DNA from: SAT2750 sp963581185
Lineage (GTDB): Bacteria; Planctomycetota; Planctomycetia; Pirellulales; Pirellulaceae
NCBI GenBank assembly: GCA_963581185.1
Contig: CAUZOB010000199.1
Coordinates: 1 to 8,863, forward strand
DNA: 8,863 nucleotides
Direction of reading: 5' to 3'
The notes beneath the pieces were generated by a model. The model saw nothing but the letters and a program-made list of their open reading frames with translations, made no database searches and was not told where the DNA came from. Of the stretch, positions 1-7,112 are shown in pieces. The position numbers and the translations under genes were made by a program. Within the stretch, counting starts at the first letter, position 1; each line of letters opens with the position of its first letter.

Positions 1-690
1 CTCGGCACGCTCAACCAGCAGCATGCGGCGAGGCATCCCCAGCACAAGGAACTGGTGGCACGCATGCGGAACTATGAACTGGCGTTCCGCATGCAAACGC
101 AAGTCCCCCAGATCATTGACATCAACAATGAAACTGCCGCCACGAAAGAACTTTACGGGATCGGCACCAAGCCGACCGACAACCTGGGACGCCGCTGCCT
201 TTTGGCGCGCAAGCTGGTGGAGAAGGGCGTACGCTTCGTCCAGCTGTACGCCAGCACCTGGGACAGTCACGATTACATTGCCCGCGCCCATGGCTCGCTG
301 ATCCGCAGCGTGGACCGTCCGATTGCCGGCCTGCTCAAGGATCTCAAGCAGCGGGGCCTGCTCGAGGAAACCCTGGTTGTCTGGATGGGCGAGTTTGGTC
401 GCACACCGGACAACGGGATCCGGGGTGGCATCAAGTATGGTCGTGACCACAACCCCAACGCCATGAACATCTGGCTGGCGGGTGGAGGGGTCAAGGCCGG
501 GCACACGATCGGGGCGACCGACGAGATCGGAGCCACGGCGGTCGATGTCGTCCATCCGCTGCGAGACCTGCATGTCACACTGTTACGCCTACTGGGCCTT
601 GATGACAACAAGCTGACTTACTACCACGCTGGCCGCTTCAAGCAGCTGAGCCAGTTCGGCGGCAAGGTGATTAACGAGTTGATTGCCTGA
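1..690 (+). CDS. DUF1501 family protein, C-terminal part (5' end outside window)
   Basis: The reading frame is open from base 1 and ends at TGA 688-690, so 229 residues are visible and the N-terminal half lies outside the window. DUF1501 proteins are exported planctomycete proteins of the alkaline-phosphatase/sulfatase-like fold; no reaction has been firmly assigned. Visible family motifs, in order, are WDSHDY, GEFGRTP, GRDHN, LAGGG, GATDEIG and the C-terminal RFKQLSQFGG. By hand alignment it is about 68% identical to the complete DUF1501 protein encoded at 2564-3961 (roughly 156 of 230 positions, one gap), and the visible part matches that protein from about residue 236 onward. About 235 residues, including the expected Tat signal, are therefore missing. 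It keeps an Asp-His pair in GRDHN where the other copy has Gly-His. The hydrolase gene follows after 35 bases on the same strand, so the two are probably co-transcribed. The family call is firm; the function is unknown. Confidence 0.93.
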   Translation, partial: LGTLNQQHAARHPQHKELVARMRNYELAFRMQTQVPQIIDINNETAATKELYGIGTKPTDNLGRRCLLARKLVEKGVRFVQLYASTWDSHDYIARAHGSLIRSVDRPIAGLLKDLKQRGLLEETLVVWMGEFGRTPDNGIRGGIKYGRDHNPNAMNIWLAGGGVKAGHTIGATDEIGATAVDVVHPLRDLHVTLLRLLGLDDNKLTYYHAGRFKQLSQFGGKVINELIA

Positions 691-715
691 GATCCACGTT
701 TACCTGCAGAGTAGC

Positions 716-720
716 AAGGG
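716..720 (+). promoter_or_regulatory. Ribosome binding site of the hydrolase gene
   Basis: AAGGG lies 5 bases before the ATG at 726, in the 35-base gap after the DUF1501 stop. No promoter-like sequence is visible in this short gap, which supports one transcript for both genes. Confidence 0.5.
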
Positions 721-725
721 CATCG

Positions 726-2567
726 ATGCATACCAGGCGAATTCTCTACGTCGTGTTTCTCGCCTGTGCCGTCGGCCCGGTCGACATGCTCCAGGCAGCC
801 GACGAAATTCCCACGGATGTGAAGTCACTCTGGGCCACGTTCGATCCACGCCAGGATCCGCTGGATACCAGGAACGTTCGTGAGTGGGAGAAAGATGGCA
901 TTACTTGTCGCTATGTCACCTATCACATCGGCACCTTCAAGGGAAAGCCGGCGAGGATGGCTGGTTTTTACGCCTTCCCAACCGGCAAGACAGATTTACC
1001 CGGCTTGATTCACCTGCATGGCGGTGGACAAAGAGCGTTCCAGCGCGAGGTGCTGTACTACGCAGCCCGGGGATATGCCTGCCTGTCGATCAACTGGGGC
1101 GGCAGGGAAATGGAAAATGCCATGCCCGCTGATCCCAACACGGACTGGGGCGCAGTGGACCCGACCCAGAAGAATGTCCCTGGCTACTTTAATCTCAAGC
1201 CAGGCAGACTCTACCTCGATCCTGTTGAATCGCCTCGCAACAACAACTGGTACCTGCTCACTATTGGATCCCGACGAGGCCTGACATTCCTGGAACAGCA
1301 GCCAGAAGTCGACGGGGCTCGACTTGGTGTCTATGGGCATTCGATGGGTGGCAACCTGACGATGTACGTGGCGGGCACGGACGAGCGAGTAAAAGCTGCT
1401 GCTCCGTCCGTGGGTGGACAAGGTTTCCGTACCATGCCGATGGCGTTGCTTCCTGAACAACGACCACGAACGGTCAACGGTGACGTGGAACTCTTTCGAG
1501 CCACCCTTGGTTTCCAGTCTTACGCGCCGCTGGTCAAAGCTCCCTTGCTCTGGCTGAGCGCGACAAACGACTTTCACCAGTACATGGATGACACCTTTCG
1601 GACCGCCGACCTGATGCCGGGCACGGTGCGATTTTCCTTCGCCCCCCACCTGAATCACCGTTTCACCAGTGAATGTGCGGTCACTCGACCACTCTGGCTG
1701 GATCAACACCTGAAAGGCTCATTCCAATTTCCAGGAACACCCTCCTCGACACTGATCCTGAATGACAAGGGTGGCATTCCCCGTCTTGAAGTCCGGCCAG
1801 ACATGGCAAGGCCGGTCGACCAGGTTCATATCCTCTACTCGATTGACCCGGATCCCCAGGCCCGTTTCTGGCGCACAGCCGAGGCAACTCACCTGCCAGG
1901 CGACAAATGGTCGGCTCCCCTGCCGATCATGTCGACCGACCAGCCTCTCTTCGCCTCGGCCAATGTGCACTACAAGCTCGACAAGCCGGAACGACCTCCG
2001 TCCTCGCCTGCCACTTCCACTTTTGCAATCACGTCCCAGCTGCATACTGTCGCACCGGACGAATTGCAGGCAGCCGGAAGCAAGGCCACGGACCAGCCTT
2101 CGCTCTTGATCGACGACTTTTCGCACGGCTGGCAGGACTGGTACCTGTTGTCAGCAGACAATCCTCATCACTGGCAATACTGGACCCGTAAGATCAATGA
2201 CATCAAGTGGCAGGGACAGGAAGGTTACCGGCTCAGTGTCGAGGTCAAGGTTGAACAGTCGAATGAGCTGATCGTACTGCTGACCGAGAATTTCTTTCGC
2301 AGCTACCGTGGCCGTTCACGGGATCTTGTCGCCACAGTCATGCTGACAGGCGACGAAGGCTGGCAGCAGATTGAACTGTCGGTGGGGGATTTTTCCGATC
2401 TTGCTGATGGCGAAGAGCTGGCTTCCTGGAAGCAGGTCGATCTGCTCGGTTTTCGACCCTACTACGAGCAGCGCGATAGCACGAAACGAGTTGGCGCAGA
2501 TCGCTGGCAGGGATCGCAGCCGGAATTCCGTAACGTGCGATGGCGGCGAGCCGACCCAGACAGCTAG
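726..2567 (+). CDS. Secreted alpha/beta hydrolase (acetylxylan-esterase-like) with C-terminal carbohydrate-binding-like domain
   Basis: This 613-residue protein is probably an exported esterase. Residues 1 to about 24 form a signal peptide (basic MHTRR, hydrophobic core, LQAA). The hydrolase domain spans about 55-330. It has HLHGGG at 96-101 (oxyanion-hole type loop), the nucleophile elbow GHSMG at 204-208 with Ser206, a likely acid Asp282 in SATNDFH, and the catalytic His at 308 or 311 in HLNHR. This layout resembles acetylxylan esterases and dienelactone-hydrolase-like enzymes. Residues about 345-420 look like a beta-sandwich linker domain (YSIDPDP, RFWR). Residues about 458-608 begin with LIDDF and contain WQQIELSVGDF, a pattern typical of jelly-roll carbohydrate-binding modules (CBM11/CIA30-like). 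A ribosome binding site AAGGG at 716-720 supports this start. It lies 35 bases after a DUF1501 gene, and its TAG stop overlaps the stop of the convergent gene. The substrate is inferred to be an acylated polysaccharide; a peptidase or other ester substrate is not excluded. Confidence 0.88.
   Translation: MHTRRILYVVFLACAVGPVDMLQAADEIPTDVKSLWATFDPRQDPLDTRNVREWEKDGITCRYVTYHIGTFKGKPARMAGFYAFPTGKTDLPGLIHLHGGGQRAFQREVLYYAARGYACLSINWGGREMENAMPADPNTDWGAVDPTQKNVPGYFNLKPGRLYLDPVESPRNNNWYLLTIGSRRGLTFLEQQPEVDGARLGVYGHSMGGNLTMYVAGTDERVKAAAPSVGGQGFRTMPMALLPEQRPRTVNGDVELFRATLGFQSYAPLVKAPLLWLSATNDFHQYMDDTFRTADLMPGTVRFSFAPHLNHRFTSECAVTRPLWLDQHLKGSFQFPGTPSSTLILNDKGGIPRLEVRPDMARPVDQVHILYSIDPDPQARFWRTAEATHLPGDKWSAPLPIMSTDQPLFASANVHYKLDKPERPPSSPATSTFAITSQLHTVAPDELQAAGSKATDQPSLLIDDFSHGWQDWYLLSADNPHHWQYWTRKINDIKWQGQEGYRLSVEVKVEQSNELIVLLTENFFRSYRGRSRDLVATVMLTGDEGWQQIELSVGDFSDLADGEELASWKQVDLLGFRPYYEQRDSTKRVGADRWQGSQPEFRNVRWRRADPDS
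2564..2567. other. Shared palindromic stop CTAG between convergent genes
   Basis: The four bases CTAG supply TAG to the plus-strand hydrolase (2565-2567) and, read on the other strand, TAG to the minus-strand DUF1501 gene (2566-2564). The two genes therefore overlap tail to tail by four bases. There is no intergenic space for a terminator, so transcription from each side must run into the other coding region or stop within it. Confidence 0.97.
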
Positions 2568-3961
2568 GCCAACAATTCGGAGATCACCTCGCCACCAAAC
2601 TGGCTGAGCTGTTTGAAACGGCCACCGTGAAAATAGGTCAGCTTGTTGTCATCAAGGCCAAGCAGGTGCAGCAGTGTGACATGCAGGTCCCGAATCGGGT
2701 GAACAACCTCGACCGCCTTGGCACCGATTTCATCAGTTGCCCCCACGACGGCCCCTCGTTTGATACCCCCACCGGCCAGGAACATGTTCATGGCATCAAT
2801 ATTGTGCCCACGTCCCAGTGAGGTGACTCCCCCCCGGTGGTTGTTGTCCGGAGTGCGCCCGAACTCACCAGTCCAAATGACCAGCGTCTCCTCCAGCAGA
2901 CCACGAGTTTTGAGATCCTTGATGAGCGCAGCGATTGGCTTGTCAACGCTCTTGATACGTGCCGCATGGCCTCGCTCCAGGTAATCATGGCTATCCCAGC
3001 CACCAGAGAAGACCTGCACAAAGCGGACACCTTTCTCCACCAGTCGACGGGCCATCAAGCACTGTTTCCCAAAGGCCGATGTACTGGGATCGTCCAGGCC
3101 ATAGGCACGATGCGTCTGGTCGGTCTCATTACCAATATCCAGCAGGGACGGTACTTCCGTTTGCATACGAAAAGCCAGTTCATAACTTTCCATGCGAGCC
3201 ACTAATTCTCGGTGTTGTGGATGCTGCTGGAGATGCTGACGGTTCAGGATGGCCAACTGGTCGAGACTCTGTCGCTGATGTTGGCGGGTTTTGTGGGCCT
3301 GGGGTTTCAAGTCCAGAATTGGTGATCCCTGGGAGCGCAAGCGTGTTGCCTGGTAATGAGCTGGCAGGAAGCCGTTTGTCCAGTTTCCGGATCCTCCCTG
3401 CGGCATCGCCAGTTCGGTCATCACAACGTATCCCGGCAGATTCTGGTTCACCGTCCCGAGACCATAATTCACCCAGGACCCAAGCGCCGGGTCCCCACCC
3501 TGCCGACTGCCGGTATTCATCTGGAAAAGCGCTTCCGGGTGGTTCAGCGATTCAGCCTGGCAGCCACGATAGACACAGAGTTCATCGGCGACCGCTGGAT
3601 CGGCAAGGTGAACAAATTGATCACACATGCTGATCCCGGCATCACCAACCTGTCGCGATTTGAATGGGCTACCGACATAGAACCGTTTGCCGGTCGCCAG
3701 GCCAGCTGTCCGTTTGGATTCGGTAACGTGCAGTTGATTGAGCTTGGGCTTGGGGTCAAAGGTATCAACCTGACTCGGTCCTCCCTCCATAAAGAGCATG
3801 ATGCAGGCCTTGGCTCTGGCCGGCAGCATCGGTTTCCTGGGCGAGAGGGGGCTGTTCCGTTTTTCCACCGCCTGCAAATCGCGACTCAACAAGTCCGTGA
3901 GTGCAACCGCACCGAGCGAACTACCGAGGCCATACAGAAAATCACGTCGCGTCGAAGACAT
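2564..3961 (-). CDS. DUF1501 family protein, complete, Tat-exported
   Basis: This 465-residue protein has the usual full length of the family. The N-terminus has the twin-arginine motif TRRDFLY (residues 4-10) and a hydrophobic stretch to about residue 25, so export as a folded protein by the Tat route is expected. Family motifs are MEGGPSQVDTFDPKP (58-72), WDSHDY (322-327), GEFGRTP (365-371), LAGGG (395-399), GATDEIG (407-413) and RFKQLSQFGG (448-457). The fold is related to alkaline phosphatases and sulfatases, but the reaction is not established. Residue 385, in GRGHN, is Gly where the paralogue at 1-690 has Asp; this is next to a conserved His in a likely metal-site motif. The start is supported by AGGGGAAAG at 3969-3977. 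It is the second gene of a minus-strand pair, 38 bases after the cytochrome-type gene, which is the standard planctomycete arrangement. Its stop overlaps that of the hydrolase gene. Confidence 0.96.
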   Translation of the reverse strand: MSSTRRDFLYGLGSSLGAVALTDLLSRDLQAVEKRNSPLSPRKPMLPARAKACIMLFMEGGPSQVDTFDPKPKLNQLHVTESKRTAGLATGKRFYVGSPFKSRQVGDAGISMCDQFVHLADPAVADELCVYRGCQAESLNHPEALFQMNTGSRQGGDPALGSWVNYGLGTVNQNLPGYVVMTELAMPQGGSGNWTNGFLPAHYQATRLRSQGSPILDLKPQAHKTRQHQRQSLDQLAILNRQHLQQHPQHRELVARMESYELAFRMQTEVPSLLDIGNETDQTHRAYGLDDPSTSAFGKQCLMARRLVEKGVRFVQVFSGGWDSHDYLERGHAARIKSVDKPIAALIKDLKTRGLLEETLVIWTGEFGRTPDNNHRGGVTSLGRGHNIDAMNMFLAGGGIKRGAVVGATDEIGAKAVEVVHPIRDLHVTLLHLLGLDDNKLTYFHGGRFKQLSQFGGEVISELLA

Positions 3962-3968
3962 CTCGATT

Positions 3969-3977
3969 CTTTCCCCT
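3969..3977 (-). promoter_or_regulatory. Ribosome binding site of the complete DUF1501 gene
   Basis: On the minus strand AGGGGAAAG precedes the ATG at 3961 and sits inside the 38-base gap after the cytochrome-type gene. No separate promoter is apparent in that gap, consistent with a two-gene operon. Confidence 0.45.
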
Positions 3978-3999
3978 AACCGTTCTGCAAGACCACTGT

Positions 4000-6801
4000 T
4001 CAGTAAACAAACATGAACTCGTTGCTGTTGATCAACAGCAGACAGATATCCGCAAGTGCACGTGTTGTGGGGGCTACTTCCCAGGGTTTCCTGTCAGCAA
4101 CGTAGTCCTCAAAAACAGGTAACACCTCTTCATACTCAAAAGCACGGCCCGACAATTCCTCGACCAGAGAACGCGTGATCCGTGTCGGATATTCGACCGG
4201 CAGTGGTTTTGTTTTCTCGTGGTGAGTCACCATGTTCTGGTAATACCCCAGCAGCGATTCACGTTCCCGGTTGTTTGGCAGCCGGCCAAAAGCCCGCACG
4301 AATGCCCGGTTCAGTTGTTTCTTCACATCCTCCGTTTGTTTTTCCAGCATCAGAGCAAAAGCAATCGAACGGTCACTGACCATCTCGCTATTCATCAAGG
4401 TGAATGCCTGGGGAGTTACTGATGGCGCATTGCGAACTTCACAGGACGTGTTCGGATCGGGCTGATTAAACACCTCCAGGAAGGGATCGGCCTGGCCACG
4501 CACGCGGTAGGTGTAGACCGAGCGACGATTCCTCAGCCAGGGTGTTCGCGCAGGTTGATGGGCCGGCGCGATGGAAAACTGGATCATCCGGGGCTGCAGG
4601 GCAACTTCCATATTGATTTCGGCCATTGCCGGCAAACCACCCACACGCTGCGTTAATTCGCCACTCACCAGCAGCATGCTGTCGCGCAGTTCTTCTGCCG
4701 TTAATCGTCTTGGCTGAAATGAAGCCAGCAAGGTGTTGTCGGGATCCGTGGCGTCCAGTTGTTCCCGATTCGGATGCTGGCTGGATTGTTGATACGTCTC
4801 GGAGAGCATGATCAGGCGGTGCATTCGCTTGAACTTCCAGCCATGCTCAACGAAGTCCGCTGCCAGCCAGTCGAGCAATAGCACGTGCGTTGGTTTTTTC
4901 CCCGTGCTGCCAAAGTTATTCGGATTCCCGGCAATCCCCTGGCCAAAGTGGTAGAGCCAGATGCGGTTGACGATGGAACGCGTGGTCAGTGGATTGGCTG
5001 GATCGGCAATCCAGCGAGCCAGCGCCAGTCGCCGTCCGGAGAGACTCGTGGGCAGCGCAAATCGATCGCCCTCCGCTGCCCCAGGAATGGGGAGCCCGGT
5101 CGCACTGAGAACGCCCGGGGAGACCGGTTCACCAGGAGCCTCGAGCGAGCCACCGTTGAGGATCCTGCTATCAGGCCGCCATTGCTGGTCAAGCTTCGCC
5201 TGGATACGGAGTTTTCGCCCGTTGTATTTGTAGTCAGGACCGTTGTAGACACCCTGAACCAGTGGCTGAAATCGTTCCAGCCGCCGCTGCCAGATCCACT
5301 CGTCCTGTTCGCGAACCTTGAGCCGGCCCTGGTCGACGTAATCCAACCCTACATGCCGTGGCGGTTTCATCTCGTCAGGGTCGCCGCGCCGCTGTTGCAC
5401 ATTCTTGTAGGGAAGCTCCTTTTCCTCGTACCACTTCCTGGCAGCTGCCTCGCGTTTGGTGATCAACTGATCTTTCTTTTCCGTCGCGAACGCCAGCATT
5501 TTTTCCACATGCTGCTTTTCTTCAACAAACGCCAGCAGGTTTTCTTGCGGACGAAAAGCTGCAGGACGCTCGGCCGGCTGTGTTGCTGCAAAGGCTGCAT
5601 AGAGGCGGTAATAATCCTGTGTGGGAATGGGGTCGAACTTGTGGTCATGGCACTTGGCACATCGCAAGGCTGTGGAGAGAAACACTTCGCCAACGTTATT
5701 GACGAGGTCATCCAGGTACAGCTGCCGGGCAATCGGTTGAGGGATCATCGCGGTCCCCCAGGGCCCCGCCCGGAGAAAACTGGTGGCGATCAAGTTCTCT
5801 GCGTTTCCTGGATCCAGTTCATCACCGGCAATCTGCTCGATCACAAACTGGTCGTAAGGCTTGTCCTCGTTAAAGGCGCGAATGACATAATCACGGTATC
5901 GCCAGAAATTCGATCGCTCATAGTCATTGGAGAAGCCGGCCGTATCGGCGTACCGCACCACATCCAGCCAGTGCTGGCCCCAACGTTCACCATAATGGGG
6001 GCTGGCAAGCAAACGGTCGATCAGTTCCGACCAGGCCTGCGGTGATTCATCCGCCAGGAACTCTCGAACGTGCTGGGGCTTCGGGGGGAGACCGGTCAGG
6101 TCATAGGTCGCCCTGCGAATCAAGGTCAACTTGTCCGCCTGGGGTGCCGGCACGATATTGGCCTGTCGTTGTTTTGCACGAACAAATGCGTCGATCGGAT
6201 TGGCTGCACCTGTCGGCGCCGGCGGCGCTGCCAGTGGCTGAAATGCCCAAAGATTCTCTGCCTGATAACGACGGTAGGTCCAGTCGTCGGAAAGTCCGCC
6301 GCTGGTCGAGACCAGCAGACCGTCCTCGTTTTGGTGAATGGAGCGTTCTCGTTTGAGCACCTGCTGCTGTACTTCAACCGATGGCCAGGGAGCTCCGCCA
6401 GTGATCCAGTCATGGATGTACCGGATCTCCTGTTTTGTCAGCCGATCATTTTCTTTTGGTGGCATTTCCAGGTCTTCCCAAAGCACAGCCTTATAAAGCA
6501 GGCTCAGCTCCGGTTTTCCCGGCACGATCGCTGGTTCTTCTGATTCACCACCCTTAAGCAGGCCCTCACGCGTACGCAGGTCAAGATCACCTTTCAATTC
6601 ATCCGGCTTGTCCGCGTGACATCCAAAACACTTTCGCTTCAAGACTGGAAGCACGCGCAGCGTAAAGATTCGATCGACCGCTGCGCGATCCATCTCCGCT
6701 TGTTCTTTCTCCTGCCCTGGCAGATCAAGAGGATTAGATAGAAGGACTGCCAGGACCAAGCCAATGCTGCTCTGCCATCGATAATTCATCCAGCACAACA
6801 T
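4000..6801 (-). CDS. PSCyt1-DUF1549-DUF1553 domain protein (secreted planctomycete cytochrome-type protein)
   Basis: This is a 933-residue exported protein when started at the ATG at 6801. A signal peptide (core SSIGLVLAVLLSN) ends near residue 30. PSCyt1 covers about 45-140, with the haem-attachment motif CFGCH at 58-62 and Met113 in EMPP as the likely second iron ligand. DUF1549 (PSCyt2) covers about 200-410 and ends with a second CxxCH, CAKCHDHKFDPI from residue 381. A charged, probably coiled-coil stretch lies at about 425-463. DUF1553 (PSD1) covers about 585-930, with NRIWLYHFGQG at 612, RLTAEELRDSM at 699 and the typical end LINSNEF. These proteins are thought to be extracytoplasmic c-type cytochromes, often beside polysaccharide-degradation genes; no reaction is proven. 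An in-frame ATG at 6927 would add 42 residues, but it has no ribosome binding site and would bury the signal peptide; the ATG at 6789 has none either. The DUF1501 gene follows after 38 bases. Confidence 0.95.
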   Translation of the reverse strand: MLCWMNYRWQSSIGLVLAVLLSNPLDLPGQEKEQAEMDRAAVDRIFTLRVLPVLKRKCFGCHADKPDELKGDLDLRTREGLLKGGESEEPAIVPGKPELSLLYKAVLWEDLEMPPKENDRLTKQEIRYIHDWITGGAPWPSVEVQQQVLKRERSIHQNEDGLLVSTSGGLSDDWTYRRYQAENLWAFQPLAAPPAPTGAANPIDAFVRAKQRQANIVPAPQADKLTLIRRATYDLTGLPPKPQHVREFLADESPQAWSELIDRLLASPHYGERWGQHWLDVVRYADTAGFSNDYERSNFWRYRDYVIRAFNEDKPYDQFVIEQIAGDELDPGNAENLIATSFLRAGPWGTAMIPQPIARQLYLDDLVNNVGEVFLSTALRCAKCHDHKFDPIPTQDYYRLYAAFAATQPAERPAAFRPQENLLAFVEEKQHVEKMLAFATEKKDQLITKREAAARKWYEEKELPYKNVQQRRGDPDEMKPPRHVGLDYVDQGRLKVREQDEWIWQRRLERFQPLVQGVYNGPDYKYNGRKLRIQAKLDQQWRPDSRILNGGSLEAPGEPVSPGVLSATGLPIPGAAEGDRFALPTSLSGRRLALARWIADPANPLTTRSIVNRIWLYHFGQGIAGNPNNFGSTGKKPTHVLLLDWLAADFVEHGWKFKRMHRLIMLSETYQQSSQHPNREQLDATDPDNTLLASFQPRRLTAEELRDSMLLVSGELTQRVGGLPAMAEINMEVALQPRMIQFSIAPAHQPARTPWLRNRRSVYTYRVRGQADPFLEVFNQPDPNTSCEVRNAPSVTPQAFTLMNSEMVSDRSIAFALMLEKQTEDVKKQLNRAFVRAFGRLPNNRERESLLGYYQNMVTHHEKTKPLPVEYPTRITRSLVEELSGRAFEYEEVLPVFEDYVADRKPWEVAPTTRALADICLLLINSNEFMFVY

Positions 6802-6809
6802 CTTCTGGT

Positions 6810-6815
6810 CTTTCC
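6810..6815 (-). promoter_or_regulatory. Ribosome binding site deciding the start of the cytochrome-type gene
   Basis: On the minus strand GGAAAG lies 8 bases before the ATG at 6801. The alternative starts at 6927 and 6789 have no comparable site, and starting at 6801 places the signal peptide at the N-terminus. Confidence 0.5.
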
Positions 6816-6955
6816 GAACGGATGAGCAGGGAGGGCAACTCGTGACACCACTCTTGTTCCACAATGGTCTGGCCGGAGTATTCAAATTTACCCCTGCGGC
6901 AGTTGATACCCCACGGTGAAATCGCATTGTCCAGCTTAACGTCTGCCGCTGAATT

Positions 6956-6983
6956 AATCGAGAACGCCCGGAACGGCTCGATT
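6956..6983. repeat. Inverted repeat in the divergent promoter region
   Basis: AATCGAG (6956-6962) and CTCGATT (6977-6983) are perfect 7-base inverted copies separated by 14 bases. Within the spacer, CCG-GAA-CGG (6968-6976) could form a small inner hairpin. No T-run follows, so it is not a standard terminator. The place between divergent genes suits an operator or a leader structure, but a chance repeat of this size is possible. Confidence 0.4.
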
Positions 6984-6997
6984 GGTCACGTTTCTAG
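6970..6997 (+). promoter_or_regulatory. Weak candidate ECF-sigma-type promoter
   Basis: GGAACGG (6970-6976) resembles the GGAAC -35 element recognised by many extracytoplasmic-function sigma factors. TCTAG (6993-6997) follows after 16 bases, near the -10 spacing of such promoters. It would read toward the secreted protein gene at 7113 with a leader of about 100 bases. The -35 element overlaps the inverted repeat. The motifs are short and the promoter preferences of this organism are unknown. Confidence 0.18.
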
Positions 6998-7097
6998 GCC
7001 CGAAAGAGGCTCCACAAAGTGTCCGCCGTAGCATCTCAAATCCGTTTACATAAGTGAGCCACGACAAGTCAAAACAGTGATTTTCAAGCTGAAATCG

Positions 7098-7102
7098 AGG
7101 AG
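7098..7102 (+). promoter_or_regulatory. Ribosome binding site deciding the start at 7113
   Basis: AGGAG lies 10 bases before the ATG at 7113. An earlier in-frame ATG at 7077 would place this site inside the coding region and add 12 residues in front of the signal peptide, so 7113 is preferred. Confidence 0.6.
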
Positions 7103-7112
7103 AAAGCAGATC

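Larger units (their letters stand above)
6802..7112. other. Divergent intergenic region, 311 bases, no gene
   Basis: This region separates the minus-strand cytochrome/DUF1501 unit from the plus-strand secreted-protein unit and must hold the promoters of both. Bases 6802-6927 are open in frame with the cytochrome-type gene, but their translation (for example SCPPCSSVRKD) has no export or domain features and looks non-coding. I see no convincing sigma-70 promoter. An inverted repeat at 6956-6983 and a weak extracytoplasmic-sigma-like pair of motifs are the only structured elements I can point to. Confidence 0.7.

Noticed and set aside
996..1709. A 237-codon minus-strand open frame inside the hydrolase gene.
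   Set aside because: It is antisense to the catalytic domain of the hydrolase and its translation shows no recognisable protein features.
2959..3979. Two overlapping plus-strand open frames (224 and 207 codons) opposite the complete DUF1501 gene.
   Set aside because: Both are antisense shadows of a strongly conserved coding region and show no domain.
4885..6045. A 386-codon open frame on the plus strand opposite the cytochrome-type gene.
   Set aside because: It lies wholly antisense to a gene with clear domain motifs. Its translation has no recognisable motif or export signal, and long antisense frames are common in moderately GC-rich DNA.
6802..6927. A 42-residue N-terminal extension of the cytochrome-type protein from the ATG at 6927.
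   Set aside because: There is no ribosome binding site before 6927, and the extension would place a polar stretch ahead of an otherwise normal signal peptide.
7045..7080. TTTACA at 7045-7050 as the -35 box of a sigma-70 promoter for the gene at 7113.
   Set aside because: No acceptable -10 box is found at 16-18 bases downstream.
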